13,589 nt of DNA from Atopobiaceae bacterium (GCA_015258485.1 JABZIF010000024.1:1-13589); one strand, 5' to 3'. Positions 1-7,521 are shown, counted from the stretch's first letter. Program-made: numbers and translations. The notes: a model not told the origin generated them from the letters alone.

Positions 1-2759
1 TTGCATTTACTAAAGAGACTATTCGTCGTGCAGAGGAAGCGCTTTATACGCGTGCGCAAGAAAACTCTGCGCTTGCTGCTGATTTAGAGCTGATTCAACG
101 AGGCGCTCAAGCACCAGTGCTTGAGCGATATCTGCCCGTATTGTATGGAAGTACTGCAAGTCCGCTTGATCATATCTCTGCAGAAACACTGGTTGTTCTA
201 GCAGAACCACGCGCATTGTTTGATGACTGTCAGCGTGCCTTTGATGAGATAACAGTTTCTGCGAATGCGTTAAAAGTAAAATTGGACGGATTGTATACGG
301 ATCCTAAAGCAATGGATTTTGGCTCACAACAACGCCTGTCTTTCTCGTTACTTTTAAGAACAGGATCTGCAATAACGTCAGAATTATCAGTGGTGCAGCC
401 GTCCATTGCAGGTTCAGATACCAAGCTTTTAGGTCGTGTGAGACAGCTTACTCAAGATCGTGATGTTGTGGTATTTGCGGTGCCGGACCGTTCTGCTCGG
501 GAGCACCTTAAGTTGCTTTTTGCAGATGAGTCTATTCCATTTGAAGAGTCTTTGGGTACGGCGCTTGAAAACGAGCCAGATCAAAATGGTGTCTATGCGC
601 CACTCAAGCGAGGCCGCGTCACGTTTACCGATGCGCCCGTTCCTGCGGGAATCATCATTCCAACAGCTAATTTAGCAGTGCTTTCTGTTTCAGATCTGAC
701 GGCCAGGAGTGCACGGAATAAGAAGCGTTCTAAGCGCATTGACCCTACAACGGTGACGTTCCCGTTTAAGCCAGGCGATTACGTTGTTCATGCAACACAC
801 GGTATTGCACACTTTACGGCTATTGTGCGCCAAGAAGTCGCAGGTAGAGAACGTGATTATTTCCTGCTTGAGTACGCCAATGACGATAAACTCTTTGTTC
901 CTCTAGAGCAGGTTGATCGTATTACGCGTTACGTTGGGCCCGATGGCAGCAGTCCACGTTTAACAAGGCTTAATACTGCAGATTGGTCGCGTGCAACCAA
1001 TAAAGCACGTAAGTCTGCTAAAAAGCTTGCGTTTGATTTGGTAGACCTCTATACACGCCGTGCGTCTATTCCGGGCTATGCGTTCTCACAAGATACTCCA
1101 GCTCAAGAAGAAATGGAGGCAAGCTTTCCGTATCAACTCACACCAGATCAAGAAAGTGCTGTTGCAGATATCAAGTTGGATATGGAAGCGCGTAAGCCTA
1201 TGGATCGTTTGCTCTGTGGGGATGTTGGTTTTGGCAAGACTGAAGTGGCGCTACGTGCGGCATTTAAAGCATGTCAAGACGGTAGGCAGGTTATGATTTT
1301 ATGCCCAACCACTATCTTGGCTCAACAGCATTTTGAGACGTTTTTCTCGCGCTTTACACCGTTTGATTTAAAGGTTGCCGTACTCTCAAGGTTTGTAACA
1401 CCAGCTCAGCAGCGTAAGGCTCTTGAGGGATTTGCTCATGGAACAGTAAACGTGCTGGTAGGAACACATAGACTCCTTTCTGCAGACGTGAATCCGCATG
1501 ACTTGGGGCTTGTCATTATTGATGAGGAGCAGCGTTTTGGAGTTCAACATAAGGAACAGCTCAAGAATATGCGAGAGCAGGTAGACGTGTTGACGCTTTC
1601 AGCGACGCCTATTCCACGTACCATGCAGATGGCCATGAGTGGCGTTCGTGATATGAGTTTGATTTTGACTCCACCACCTGGTAGAAAACCGGTTGAAGTG
1701 ATGGTGGGTGAGTACAATCCAGATCTTGTTTCTGCTGCTATTCGTAGTGAGCTTGCGCGTAGGGGTCAGGTGTACTACGTATCTAATCGCGTAACCACCA
1801 TTGACGAAGCTGTTGCTCGTGTGGAGGAGGCTGCACCTGAGGCTCGTGTAGGTATTGCACATGGAAAAATGAGTGCAAAAGATGTCGAAAATGTCATGCT
1901 GGCATTTCAAGAGCACGAGATAGATGTGCTGGTAGCAACAACTATTATCGAGTCGGGTATTGATAATCCACATACTAATACGTTAATTATTGAAGATTCG
2001 CAGCGTTTAGGCTTAGCGCAGTTGTATCAGCTTAAAGGTCGTGTTGGTCGTGGTAGACAACAGGCATATGCATATTTTATGTTTCCGGCAGAGTTGCCTC
2101 TTACTGAAGAAGCAACTGATCGTTTAACGGCAATTAATGAGCTCCAGGATTTAGGAAGTGGTATGCGTATTGCTATGCGCGACTTAGAGATTCGTGGCGC
2201 AGGTTCATTAATGGGCGCTGAGCAACATGGAAATCTTTCTAGTGTAGGTTTTGATCTCTTTACACAAATGCTAGGCGAAGCGGTCGCAGAGGCTCGTGGA
2301 GAATCTGCTGAGCTTGAACAAACTGAAGTTACCATCAATCTGCCTGCAGATTTCTTTTTGGATGAGGAATATCTTCCAGAAGTTGATAAACGCGTATTGG
2401 TGTATCGCCGTCTTGCGGCTGCAATAGATCTTTCTGACATTGATGCATTGCAGCAAGAAACCGAGGATAGTTTTGGCGCCTTACCGCTTGCAGGCAAGAA
2501 TTTATTTGATCGGGCTCGTATACGAATTCGCGCTCAACGTTTGGGCGTAACGTCAGTTGCTCTGACTAATGGGCGTCTGGTTTACCAGGGTGTAGAGATC
2601 CCCCGTGAGCAAGCTCTTAAAATGAAGAGCCGAGGTGCTATTGTGTATCCTAAATCGCATAAGCTTGCATACCCATTTCATCGTGATGCTGAGCAACTTA
2701 TGCCCGCCGCTCTTGGCGTACTTGAGGAGCTTGGTGGAGATGATGAGGTAGAGGAGTAA
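1..2759 (+). CDS. mfd: Transcription-repair coupling factor Mfd (5' truncated by window edge)
   Basis: Mfd is a superfamily 2 DNA translocase that removes RNA polymerase stalled at lesions and recruits UvrA for transcription-coupled repair. The frame is open from the window edge (first whole codon at base 3), so about 919 codons are seen out of the usual 1,100-1,200; most of the N-terminal UvrB-like module lies outside. Visible in order: a CarD-like RNA-polymerase-interaction domain beginning near 765 (FKPGDYVVHATHGIAHF); the Walker A motif GDVGFGKTEVA at 1218-1250; the Walker B box DEEQ at 1521-1532; motif III LSATPIPRT near 1592-1620; motif VI (QLKGRVGRGR) near 2027-2057; the RAG segment RGAGSLMGAEQHGN near 2190-2235; and the C-terminal TRCF domain to the TAA stop. 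An internal GTG at 117 is not the start, because homology continues upstream of it. The next gene begins 2 nt later and its ribosome site (GAGGAG, 2751-2756) lies in the mfd end, so they are probably co-transcribed. Confidence 0.97.
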   Translation, partial: AFTKETIRRAEEALYTRAQENSALAADLELIQRGAQAPVLERYLPVLYGSTASPLDHISAETLVVLAEPRALFDDCQRAFDEITVSANALKVKLDGLYTDPKAMDFGSQQRLSFSLLLRTGSAITSELSVVQPSIAGSDTKLLGRVRQLTQDRDVVVFAVPDRSAREHLKLLFADESIPFEESLGTALENEPDQNGVYAPLKRGRVTFTDAPVPAGIIIPTANLAVLSVSDLTARSARNKKRSKRIDPTTVTFPFKPGDYVVHATHGIAHFTAIVRQEVAGRERDYFLLEYANDDKLFVPLEQVDRITRYVGPDGSSPRLTRLNTADWSRATNKARKSAKKLAFDLVDLYTRRASIPGYAFSQDTPAQEEMEASFPYQLTPDQESAVADIKLDMEARKPMDRLLCGDVGFGKTEVALRAAFKACQDGRQVMILCPTTILAQQHFETFFSRFTPFDLKVAVLSRFVTPAQQRKALEGFAHGTVNVLVGTHRLLSADVNPHDLGLVIIDEEQRFGVQHKEQLKNMREQVDVLTLSATPIPRTMQMAMSGVRDMSLILTPPPGRKPVEVMVGEYNPDLVSAAIRSELARRGQVYYVSNRVTTIDEAVARVEEAAPEARVGIAHGKMSAKDVENVMLAFQEHEIDVLVATTIIESGIDNPHTNTLIIEDSQRLGLAQLYQLKGRVGRGRQQAYAYFMFPAELPLTEEATDRLTAINELQDLGSGMRIAMRDLEIRGAGSLMGAEQHGNLSSVGFDLFTQMLGEAVAEARGESAELEQTEVTINLPADFFLDEEYLPEVDKRVLVYRRLAAAIDLSDIDALQQETEDSFGALPLAGKNLFDRARIRIRAQRLGVTSVALTNGRLVYQGVEIPREQALKMKSRGAIVYPKSHKLAYPFHRDAEQLMPAALGVLEELGGDDEVEE

Positions 2760-2761
2760 TT

Positions 2762-3766
2762 ATGGATAATGGCAGTGAAATTTTTACTTCACCGCGTGTA
2801 AGGTGGGGTGTTATTGGCTGTGGCGTCATTGCAAATCAGATGGCAGAGGCGCTGGCTTCGGTTGGCAGAACCATTGATGGTGTAGCAAATAGGACGCAGG
2901 AAAAGGCAGTTGCGTTTGCTCAAAAGCACCACGTTAAGCGTGTATATGACAGCATTGACGAACTTCTCGCCAGCGATGAAATTGACGCGGTGTACCTGAC
3001 CACACCTCACAATACGCATATTATCTACTTACGTAAGGCGCTTAAGGCAGGAAAACACGTTCTGTGTGAGAAGTCCATTACGCTTAATTCTTCTGAGCTT
3101 GCTGAAGCAGAAGACCTTGCTCATCAAAATGGTGTGCAGCTTATGGACGCGTGTACCGTTCTCCATATGCCGCTGTATAAAGAACTTGCTCGTCGTGTAA
3201 GGGCACAGGAATTTGGGCCTGTTAATTTGATACAGGAAAATTTTGGCAGCTACAAAGAATTTGATATGGAGAATCGCTTCTTCAATCCCAGACTTGCTGG
3301 CGGCGCTCTTTTGGATATTGGCGTGTATTCGTTGACGTTGGCTCGTTTATTTTTGGAAAGCCAGCCTCATGATGTGCTTTCGATGATGAACCCTGCTCCA
3401 ATGGGTGTTGATCAGACGGATGGCATTTTGCTGAGAAATCCTCAGGGTCAGATGGTGGTACTTTCGCTTACACTTCATTCAAAACAGCCAAAACGTGCAG
3501 TGATTTCTGCAGACAAGGCGTTTATTGAGATTATGGAATATCCTCGTGCAGATGCTGCTACTATCACGTGGACTGAAGACGGTAGGCGTGAAGAAATTAA
3601 AGTGGGTATTACCGCTGACGCCTTATCGTATGTGCTTGCCGATATGGAAGCTGCTATTGCAGGAGATATTTCTGCTCAAGCACAGCTTGAAGTCTCTAAA
3701 GATGTTATGCAGCTTATGACTAATTTACGCCAGGATTGGAATTTCAAATATCCCGAGGAACTTTAA
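2762..3766 (+). CDS. Gfo/Idh/MocA-family NAD(P)-dependent oxidoreductase
   Basis: A 334-residue protein of the Gfo/Idh/MocA dehydrogenase family, whose members oxidise or reduce sugars, inositols or dihydrodiols with NAD(P). The N-terminal Rossmann fold shows GVIGCGVIANQMAEAL (glycine-rich loop, about residues 17-32). The mid-protein signature is CEKSITLNSSE, where the family usually has E-K-P: the lysine is kept and the proline is serine. The C-terminal half has GGALLDIGVYSLTLA, typical of the substrate-binding domain in the dihydrodiol-dehydrogenase/deoxyfluconate-like branch. The substrate cannot be told from sequence. The start ATG is 2 nt past the mfd stop with GAGGAG five bases upstream; mazG follows after a 9-nt gap. 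It therefore sits inside an mfd-mazG transcription unit where such a gene is not usual, which suggests an insertion by neighbourhood rearrangement rather than a role in DNA repair. Confidence 0.9.
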   Translation: MDNGSEIFTSPRVRWGVIGCGVIANQMAEALASVGRTIDGVANRTQEKAVAFAQKHHVKRVYDSIDELLASDEIDAVYLTTPHNTHIIYLRKALKAGKHVLCEKSITLNSSELAEAEDLAHQNGVQLMDACTVLHMPLYKELARRVRAQEFGPVNLIQENFGSYKEFDMENRFFNPRLAGGALLDIGVYSLTLARLFLESQPHDVLSMMNPAPMGVDQTDGILLRNPQGQMVVLSLTLHSKQPKRAVISADKAFIEIMEYPRADAATITWTEDGRREEIKVGITADALSYVLADMEAAIAGDISAQAQLEVSKDVMQLMTNLRQDWNFKYPEEL

Positions 3767-3775
3767 GGTTTGCCT

Positions 3776-4642
3776 ATGACTTTTGACGAGAAAATCGCAG
3801 AGCTTGCAGCCACTGTTGATAAAGAAACACAAGAGAGACCCGGCGCCCCTCAGACACATCCTGAATTTGACCGCTTGGTGAGAACTATCTGGAGACTTCG
3901 CCAAGAAGATGGTTGCCCGTGGGATAAAGAGCAAACGCATCAGTCCATCACTAAAAATATGATTGAGGAAGCCTACGAGGCTATTGAGGCTATTGTAGAA
4001 GGTTCATCAGATCATCTGAAAGAGGAGCTGGGCGATGTACTTGAGCAGGTTCTACTCCATTCTCAGATTGATTCAGACAGCGGCGGGTTTAATGTGGATG
4101 ATGTGTGTCGCGCGCTCAACCAAAAACTGGTGCGCAGGCATCCGCATGTGTTTGGAACTGACGCTGAGTCTACGTTATCGGCAGTAGCGGTGCTTGATGT
4201 ATGGGAGAGGGTAAAAGCAAAGGAGCGTGCAAGTTCTGAGGATACTGTTCATACAGAAGGACTTCTCAACTCCGTTCCAAAATCTTTGCCAGCACTTATG
4301 CAAGCACAGAAGATTTCTAAACGGGCTGCTAAAGTTGGCTTTGAGTGGGAAACGTTAGATGATGTGTGGGATAAGGTTGCCGAGGAACGGGCAGAGTTTG
4401 ATGCGGAAGCGCACGGCACGCAGCAGAAAACGGAAGAGTTCGGAGATCTTTTGTTTGCGCTGGTAAATGTTGCGCGATGGGAAGGCGTAGATGCTGAAGA
4501 AGCGCTGATGAGCGCTTGCAGGAAGTTTCGTTCTCGTTGGTCATATATGGAAAAGATTGCTTGTGAACAGGGTTTTACGCTTGACGAGAAACCCGAGGTT
4601 CAAGAAAGCCTTTGGCAAGAGTCCAAGAAGCATCTCAGTTGA
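3776..4642 (+). CDS. mazG: MazG nucleoside triphosphate pyrophosphohydrolase
   Basis: MazG hydrolyses (d)NTPs to monophosphates and pyrophosphate, clearing non-canonical nucleotides; in some bacteria it also affects ppGpp levels. The protein has the typical two all-alpha MazG repeats. The first begins with FDRLVRTIWRLRQEDGCPWD, followed by the metal-binding motif EEAYE (3965-3979) and EELGD (4022-4036). The second carries EEFGDLLFALVNVARW near 4432-4480. About 288 residues is normal for full-length bacterial MazG. I choose ATG 3776 because TAAGG (3764-3768) lies seven bases upstream; an in-frame TTG at 3770 would add two residues and could pair with GAGGAA (3755-3760). The gene is 9 nt after the oxidoreductase stop and likely shares the mfd transcript. 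In actinobacteria mazG commonly follows mfd, which supports the call. Confidence 0.95.
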   Translation: MTFDEKIAELAATVDKETQERPGAPQTHPEFDRLVRTIWRLRQEDGCPWDKEQTHQSITKNMIEEAYEAIEAIVEGSSDHLKEELGDVLEQVLLHSQIDSDSGGFNVDDVCRALNQKLVRRHPHVFGTDAESTLSAVAVLDVWERVKAKERASSEDTVHTEGLLNSVPKSLPALMQAQKISKRAAKVGFEWETLDDVWDKVAEERAEFDAEAHGTQQKTEEFGDLLFALVNVARWEGVDAEEALMSACRKFRSRWSYMEKIACEQGFTLDEKPEVQESLWQESKKHLS

Positions 4643-4647
4643 TATTG

Positions 4648-4706
4648 GATGAGATTGTTTTGCAGCAAGATAGAACAGTAATTAGGGAATCCGTGAAAAT
4701 CTCATC
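4648..4706 (+). repeat. Long-looped inverted repeat between mazG and divIC
   Basis: GATGAGATT at 4648-4656 is the exact reverse complement of AATCTCATC at 4698-4706, giving nine perfect pairs, extendable by G-U, U-G and U-A pairs to 4645/4709, around a 41-nt loop. No U-tract follows, so it does not look like a plain terminator. The core ATGAGAT recurs at 4787-4793, over the first divIC start codon, so the right arm could pair with either copy in a read-through transcript. Function is unknown. Confidence 0.4.
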
Positions 4707-4732
4707 TGAATGACGTTCTTTAATATACCCTC

Positions 4733-4741
4733 TGTCATAAT
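4733..4741 (+). promoter_or_regulatory. Candidate extended -10 promoter for divIC-ppx
   Basis: TGTCATAAT is a TG-n extended -10 element with a single mismatch in the hexamer, in a 144-nt gap upstream of divIC. No good -35 is placed 17 bp upstream (ACGTTC), which extended -10 promoters can tolerate. The predicted start of transcription near 4748 leaves a leader of about 40 nt. The same nonamer pattern precedes tRNA-Leu. Confidence 0.45.
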
Positions 4742-4786
4742 ACATGTGTTGCAAATTGTTGCGACGCATCACCAAATAAACCAGAA

Positions 4787-5569
4787 ATGAGATCTGTGAT
4801 GAGTCAAAACATTACTAATACGCGTGGTTCAAAAAGAAGCACCAAGACTGCCAGTCGTTCTGATAAGGCATCATCAGAACGCAGCTCTCGTGTTGAAAGA
4901 AATCAAACTGTTCGTTCTAAAAAGAAAAATCAAGCTTCTGATTCAAAATCATCTCAGCGTAATCAGAGTACTCCTCGACTTTTAGATAAATTTACAGAAT
5001 TTCGTGAGCGTACACTCAATTTTGTACGTGACCATACTAAGTTGGTTGTTTTTCTCAGCGTTGTATTGTTTTTGATAGTTGGTCTCTATCCGCCTGTGCG
5101 AGGGTATTATCATGCAATGAGAGAGCATGATGAGTTGGTGTATAACCAGAAAAAACTTGAAGAAGATCAAAAGCGTCTTCAAGATGAAGTCAATAACCTA
5201 CAGACAAAAGAAGGTATTGAAGAGAAGGCCCATGAACATGGCTATGTCTCTAATGGAGAGGAATCTGCAAAGGTAGTTGGTCTGGAAGGTAAAAAGGACG
5301 AGCAAGATTCTCATCGTCCTGCTGCTCCTTGGTATATTCAAGTAGGGGATTTTATTTTTGGTTTCTCGATAAACGATTCAAAAAATACCGATGCTCCTAA
5401 GAGTGCAAATTCTGATGATTCAACGTCTGCTTCTACCACTACCAATTCTCATGAATCTAACGATAAAAAATCTGACTCTAGTGCAGATAATAGTGCTAGT
5501 TCAAATGTAGATAGCAACTCTGAATCTAGTACGAACGATAACGCCGGTTCAAATGGAAGCCCTCAGTAA
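4787..5569 (+). CDS. DivIC/FtsB-type septum formation initiator protein
   Basis: A bitopic membrane protein of the FtsB/DivIC family, which forms a coiled-coil complex with FtsL and FtsQ/DivIB and helps activate septal peptidoglycan synthesis. Residues 1-84 form a long, Ser/Lys/Arg-rich cytoplasmic tail. A single transmembrane helix (LVVFLSVVLFLIVGLYPPV, about 86-104) is followed by a coiled coil with heptad-like leucines and many Glu/Lys/Gln residues (about 110-142), then the family-typical GIEEKAHEHGYVSNGEES. Residues about 198-260 are a Ser/Asn/Asp/Thr-rich tail, presumably outside the cell. At 260 residues it is much longer than Firmicute DivIC (about 125) but like actinobacterial forms. 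The start is uncertain: ATG 4787 lacks a clear ribosome site, while ATG 4799 (residue 5) has a weak GAG seven bases upstream. Its TAA shares one base with the ppx start. Confidence 0.87.
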   Translation: MRSVMSQNITNTRGSKRSTKTASRSDKASSERSSRVERNQTVRSKKKNQASDSKSSQRNQSTPRLLDKFTEFRERTLNFVRDHTKLVVFLSVVLFLIVGLYPPVRGYYHAMREHDELVYNQKKLEEDQKRLQDEVNNLQTKEGIEEKAHEHGYVSNGEESAKVVGLEGKKDEQDSHRPAAPWYIQVGDFIFGFSINDSKNTDAPKSANSDDSTSASTTTNSHESNDKKSDSSADNSASSNVDSNSESSTNDNAGSNGSPQ

Positions 5570-6636
5570 TGTTGCTTGCCGTAATTGATATTGGCACCGT
5601 AACTGCTCGACTTGCGCTTACACAGGTTGATGATGGTCACATAATCAAGATGGTGAAATTTACAGAAATCGTTAACCTAGGCGAGGGCGTTGATGCGTCA
5701 AATCGTTTACTACCTGATGCAATTAATCGATGTGTCTCTTGTGTGTCATCATATGTTGACCACGCAAAAGAGCAGGATGTAGAGGCTGTTGTATGTACGC
5801 TGACCAGCGCAGCACGAGACGCGCAGAATGCTCCTGATCTTGGCGTAGCTTTGGCTTCACTTGGAATTGAACCTATGGTGATTCCAGGAGAGGTTGAAGG
5901 CGCACTAACATTTTTGGGTGTCTCTCACGATTTTATAGGACATCGTATTTTTGTTGCTGATAGTGGGGGCGGTTCAACTGAGTTGGTTGTTGGCGCACAG
6001 CTGACAGAGCAGCAGTCTGGTGAGAATGACTCGGATGTAAAGCAGTCTGATATAGGGTCATCTAGTGCGCGACAGTTTGATACAAAACAGGTCGACATTA
6101 GTTTTGTGGACTCCATAAATCTGGGCTGCAGGAGATTGACCGAGCGATTTAATCTGGATATAGATCGTCCAAGTCCTTCTGACGTGTTGAGCGCACATAA
6201 ACTTGCAGATCAGATGATTTCCGATACTATTCAACACGCTCAGAGGGTTAGCGCTGCACCAGAGCTCTTAGTTGGTGTAGGTGGTACAGCAACGAGTTTA
6301 ATTTCTATTCGCGATCAGCTTGATCCCTATGATTCATCAAAAGTGCACCTTAACCATATCTCGCTTGAAGAAGTGCAACGAATAGAGGAGCTTCTCGTTA
6401 GCAAAACACGTAAGGAACGAGAAAGTATTACAGGTTTACAGGCAAAACGTGCGCCCGTTATGTTGGCGGGTACTATTTTGATTGAAGAATTGATGAAAAA
6501 TTCTGGATTTAGTCATTTGGTAGTTAGTGAGAGCGATTTGCTTTTTGGGCTTGCTCTTACTTCGGCTGCCGTTTACCAGGGAAAACAGTCGCCTGTAATT
6601 TGGGAGCCAATTTTGCGTCATTTTGACACGAAATAG
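5569..6636 (+). CDS. Ppx/GppA-family exopolyphosphatase / pppGpp phosphohydrolase
   Basis: A 355-residue member of the ASKHA (actin-like) Ppx/GppA family, which releases phosphate from polyphosphate and/or converts pppGpp to ppGpp; sequence alone does not decide between these. The phosphate-1 loop is DIGTVTARL (residues 7-15). The G-x-x-E motif with the likely catalytic glutamate is PGEVEG (E110), the second glycine-rich phosphate loop is DSGGGSTELV (131-140), and the late motif is GVGGTATSL. Residues about 145-175 (nt 6001-6095) are a polar, low-complexity insertion rich in Gln, Ser and Asp, where relatives have a short turn before the strand leading to NLGCRRLTERF. The ATG overlaps the divIC stop by one base (TAATG), indicating translational coupling, as in the divIC-ppx neighbourhood of other actinobacteria. 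A promoter for the downstream tRNA begins right at its stop codon. Confidence 0.9.
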   Translation: MLLAVIDIGTVTARLALTQVDDGHIIKMVKFTEIVNLGEGVDASNRLLPDAINRCVSCVSSYVDHAKEQDVEAVVCTLTSAARDAQNAPDLGVALASLGIEPMVIPGEVEGALTFLGVSHDFIGHRIFVADSGGGSTELVVGAQLTEQQSGENDSDVKQSDIGSSSARQFDTKQVDISFVDSINLGCRRLTERFNLDIDRPSPSDVLSAHKLADQMISDTIQHAQRVSAAPELLVGVGGTATSLISIRDQLDPYDSSKVHLNHISLEEVQRIEELLVSKTRKERESITGLQAKRAPVMLAGTILIEELMKNSGFSHLVVSESDLLFGLALTSAAVYQGKQSPVIWEPILRHFDTK

Positions 6637-6645
6637 TGGCATAAT
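6637..6645 (+). promoter_or_regulatory. Candidate extended -10 promoter for tRNA-Leu
   Basis: TGGCATAAT is a TG-n plus CATAAT extended -10 directly after the ppx stop codon. Transcription would start near 6652, a few bases before the mature tRNA 5' end at 6660. A perfect TTGACA at 6623-6628 is only 11 bp upstream, too close to serve as the -35 for this element. Confidence 0.5.
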
Positions 6646-6659
6646 AGCTAAGCATATCT

Positions 6660-6744
6660 GGGGGCGTGGCGGAATTGGCAGACGCAGGGGACTTAAAATC
6701 CCCCGACTTCGGTCTTGTGGGTTCGAGTCCCACCGCCCCTACCA
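6660..6744 (+). tRNA. tRNA-Leu (anticodon TAA)
   Basis: An 85-nt class II tRNA folds by eye. The acceptor stem GGGGGCG pairs with CGCCCCT (a G-U pair at 1-72), then comes discriminator A and encoded CCA (6742-6744). The anticodon loop is CTTAAAA with anticodon TAA at 6694-6696, reading UUA. A short variable arm GAC-TTCG-GTC is present, and the T stem GTGGG/CCCAC with loop TTCGAGT is perfect. No clear terminator follows: a weak TTCTT/AAGAA pairing near 6748 lacks a T-run. Confidence 0.97.
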
Positions 6745-6860
6745 CTTTTCTTGCAAAGAATATAACGTTTTAATTGCAGTTTTATTAAAATAAATTTAAT
6801 CAATAAATCCTAACTAGCATTAAAAGCATATAACCGCTGAGCTGGGGAATCTTATCTTAT

Positions 6861-6893
6861 GGGACAGTCCAGGGAACAAAAATAGGACAAAAT
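6861..6893. other. GGGACAGTCC-containing segment of unknown origin
   Basis: The spacer between tRNA-Leu and the toxin-antitoxin genes (6745-6987) is AT-rich and holds no gene. Within it GGGACAGTCC is followed by related pieces AGGGAAC and AGGACAAAAT. Such GGGAC/GTCC-rich blocks can be remnants of small palindromic or mobile repeats, but only one is present here, so it is only noted. Confidence 0.15.
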
Positions 6894-6949
6894 ATAGTTC
6901 AAAAGACAGACTATTTTTAATTATGGCTTTGTATATATAAAATAAATAC

Positions 6950-6968
6950 TGTATTACAATGTAATACA
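6950..6968. promoter_or_regulatory. Palindromic operator of the relBE-type operon
   Basis: TGTATTAC-AAT-GTAATACA is a perfect inverted repeat with 8-bp arms and a 3-nt centre, ending 19 bp before the antitoxin ATG. A third copy of the half-site, GTATTAC, lies at 6981-6987, directly abutting the start codon, overlapping the last base of the ribosome site TAAGGAG (6975-6981), and starting exactly 30 bp from the first half-site. This is a fitting target for the ribbon-helix-helix antitoxin encoded just downstream. The core promoter is probably in the AT-rich run just upstream (TATATATAAA, near 6932-6941), but no convincing -35 was found. Confidence 0.65.
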
Positions 6969-6987
6969 CAAACGTAAGGAGTATTAC

Positions 6988-7212
6988 ATGGATTCAACAA
7001 TGACCATTCGACTTAATTCTGATGAGAAATCTCTCATAAATGCATACGCTAAAGTTTTTGGGACAACTGCAAGCCAACTTATGCGTAAGGCGACGCTTGA
7101 GATGATTGAAGACAACATAGATTTAAAAGCTTTTGAAGAGGCAAAGCATGGATTTGCTGCTGATTCTACAACTTACAGCATTGATGAAGTTAAGGCCATG
7201 CTTGATTTATGA
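6988..7212 (+). CDS. RelB/DinJ-like ribbon-helix-helix antitoxin
   Basis: A 74-residue protein with the ribbon-helix-helix pattern at its N-terminus: a beta strand TMTIRLN (residues 4-10), then helices around 11-41 including the turn FGTTASQL. An acidic C-terminal part (residues 42-74) would wrap the toxin. Such antitoxins neutralise a RelE-type ribonuclease and, with it, repress their own promoter. The ribosome site TAAGGAG lies six bases before the ATG. The TGA stop overlaps the toxin ATG (ATGA, 7209-7212), the usual coupling for this class. An internal ATG at residue 5 could serve as the start but has a worse ribosome site. The palindrome upstream is the likely operator. Confidence 0.85.
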   Translation: MDSTMTIRLNSDEKSLINAYAKVFGTTASQLMRKATLEMIEDNIDLKAFEEAKHGFAADSTTYSIDEVKAMLDL

Positions 7213-7481
7213 GTACATATAGATTGAAATTTTCTAAAAGAGCAGTAAAGCAACTTTCAAAATTAGATAAGGGCACCGCTAAAATAATTGTTGCTTGGCT
7301 TGAAAAAAACATCGAAAACTGTAGCAATCCTCGTCTACATGGTAAGTCTCTTGCAGGCAATTATGCAGGAGCGTGGAGATATCGTATAGGAAATTATAGA
7401 GCCCTTTGCGAGATACTTGATGATGAATTAATTGTCTATACGTTCGAAGTAGCTCACAGAAAAGAAGTATATAAACGCTAG
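7209..7481 (+). CDS. RelE/ParE-superfamily mRNA interferase toxin
   Basis: A 90-residue basic protein with the RelE/YafQ/ParE fold pattern: YRLKFSKRAVKQLSKLDKGTAKII at the N-terminus, then the core WRYRIGNYRALCEILDDELIVYTFEVAHRKEVYKR. Candidate catalytic or RNA-contacting residues are K46, R57, R59, R64, R84 and Y88, by analogy with RelE, whose basic residues and C-terminal tyrosine promote cleavage of ribosome-bound mRNA. The H-R-x-x-V-Y ending is typical of RelE rather than of gyrase-targeting ParE, so I favour ribonuclease activity without certainty. The start overlaps the antitoxin stop by 4 nt, implying coupled translation. No clear terminator follows it. Confidence 0.87.
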   Translation: MSTYRLKFSKRAVKQLSKLDKGTAKIIVAWLEKNIENCSNPRLHGKSLAGNYAGAWRYRIGNYRALCEILDDELIVYTFEVAHRKEVYKR

Positions 7482-7521
7482 AACTCTAGTTTTGTATATA
7501 TGTATTTCCTAGTCTCATTCC

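Noticed and set aside
2027..2497. A 156-codon minus-strand open frame inside mfd
   Set aside because: It is antisense to the highly conserved helicase motif VI and TRCF region; its protein is Ser/Arg-rich without any recognisable domain, typical of a shadow frame.
6623..6645. TTGACA paired with CATAAT as a classical sigma-70 promoter for tRNA-Leu
   Set aside because: The spacer is only 11 bp; the extended -10 explanation is better.
6557..6745. A minus-strand frame across tRNA-Leu and the ppx end
   Set aside because: It is the familiar spurious protein made by reading a tRNA backwards (GAVGLEPTRPKSGDFKSPAS).
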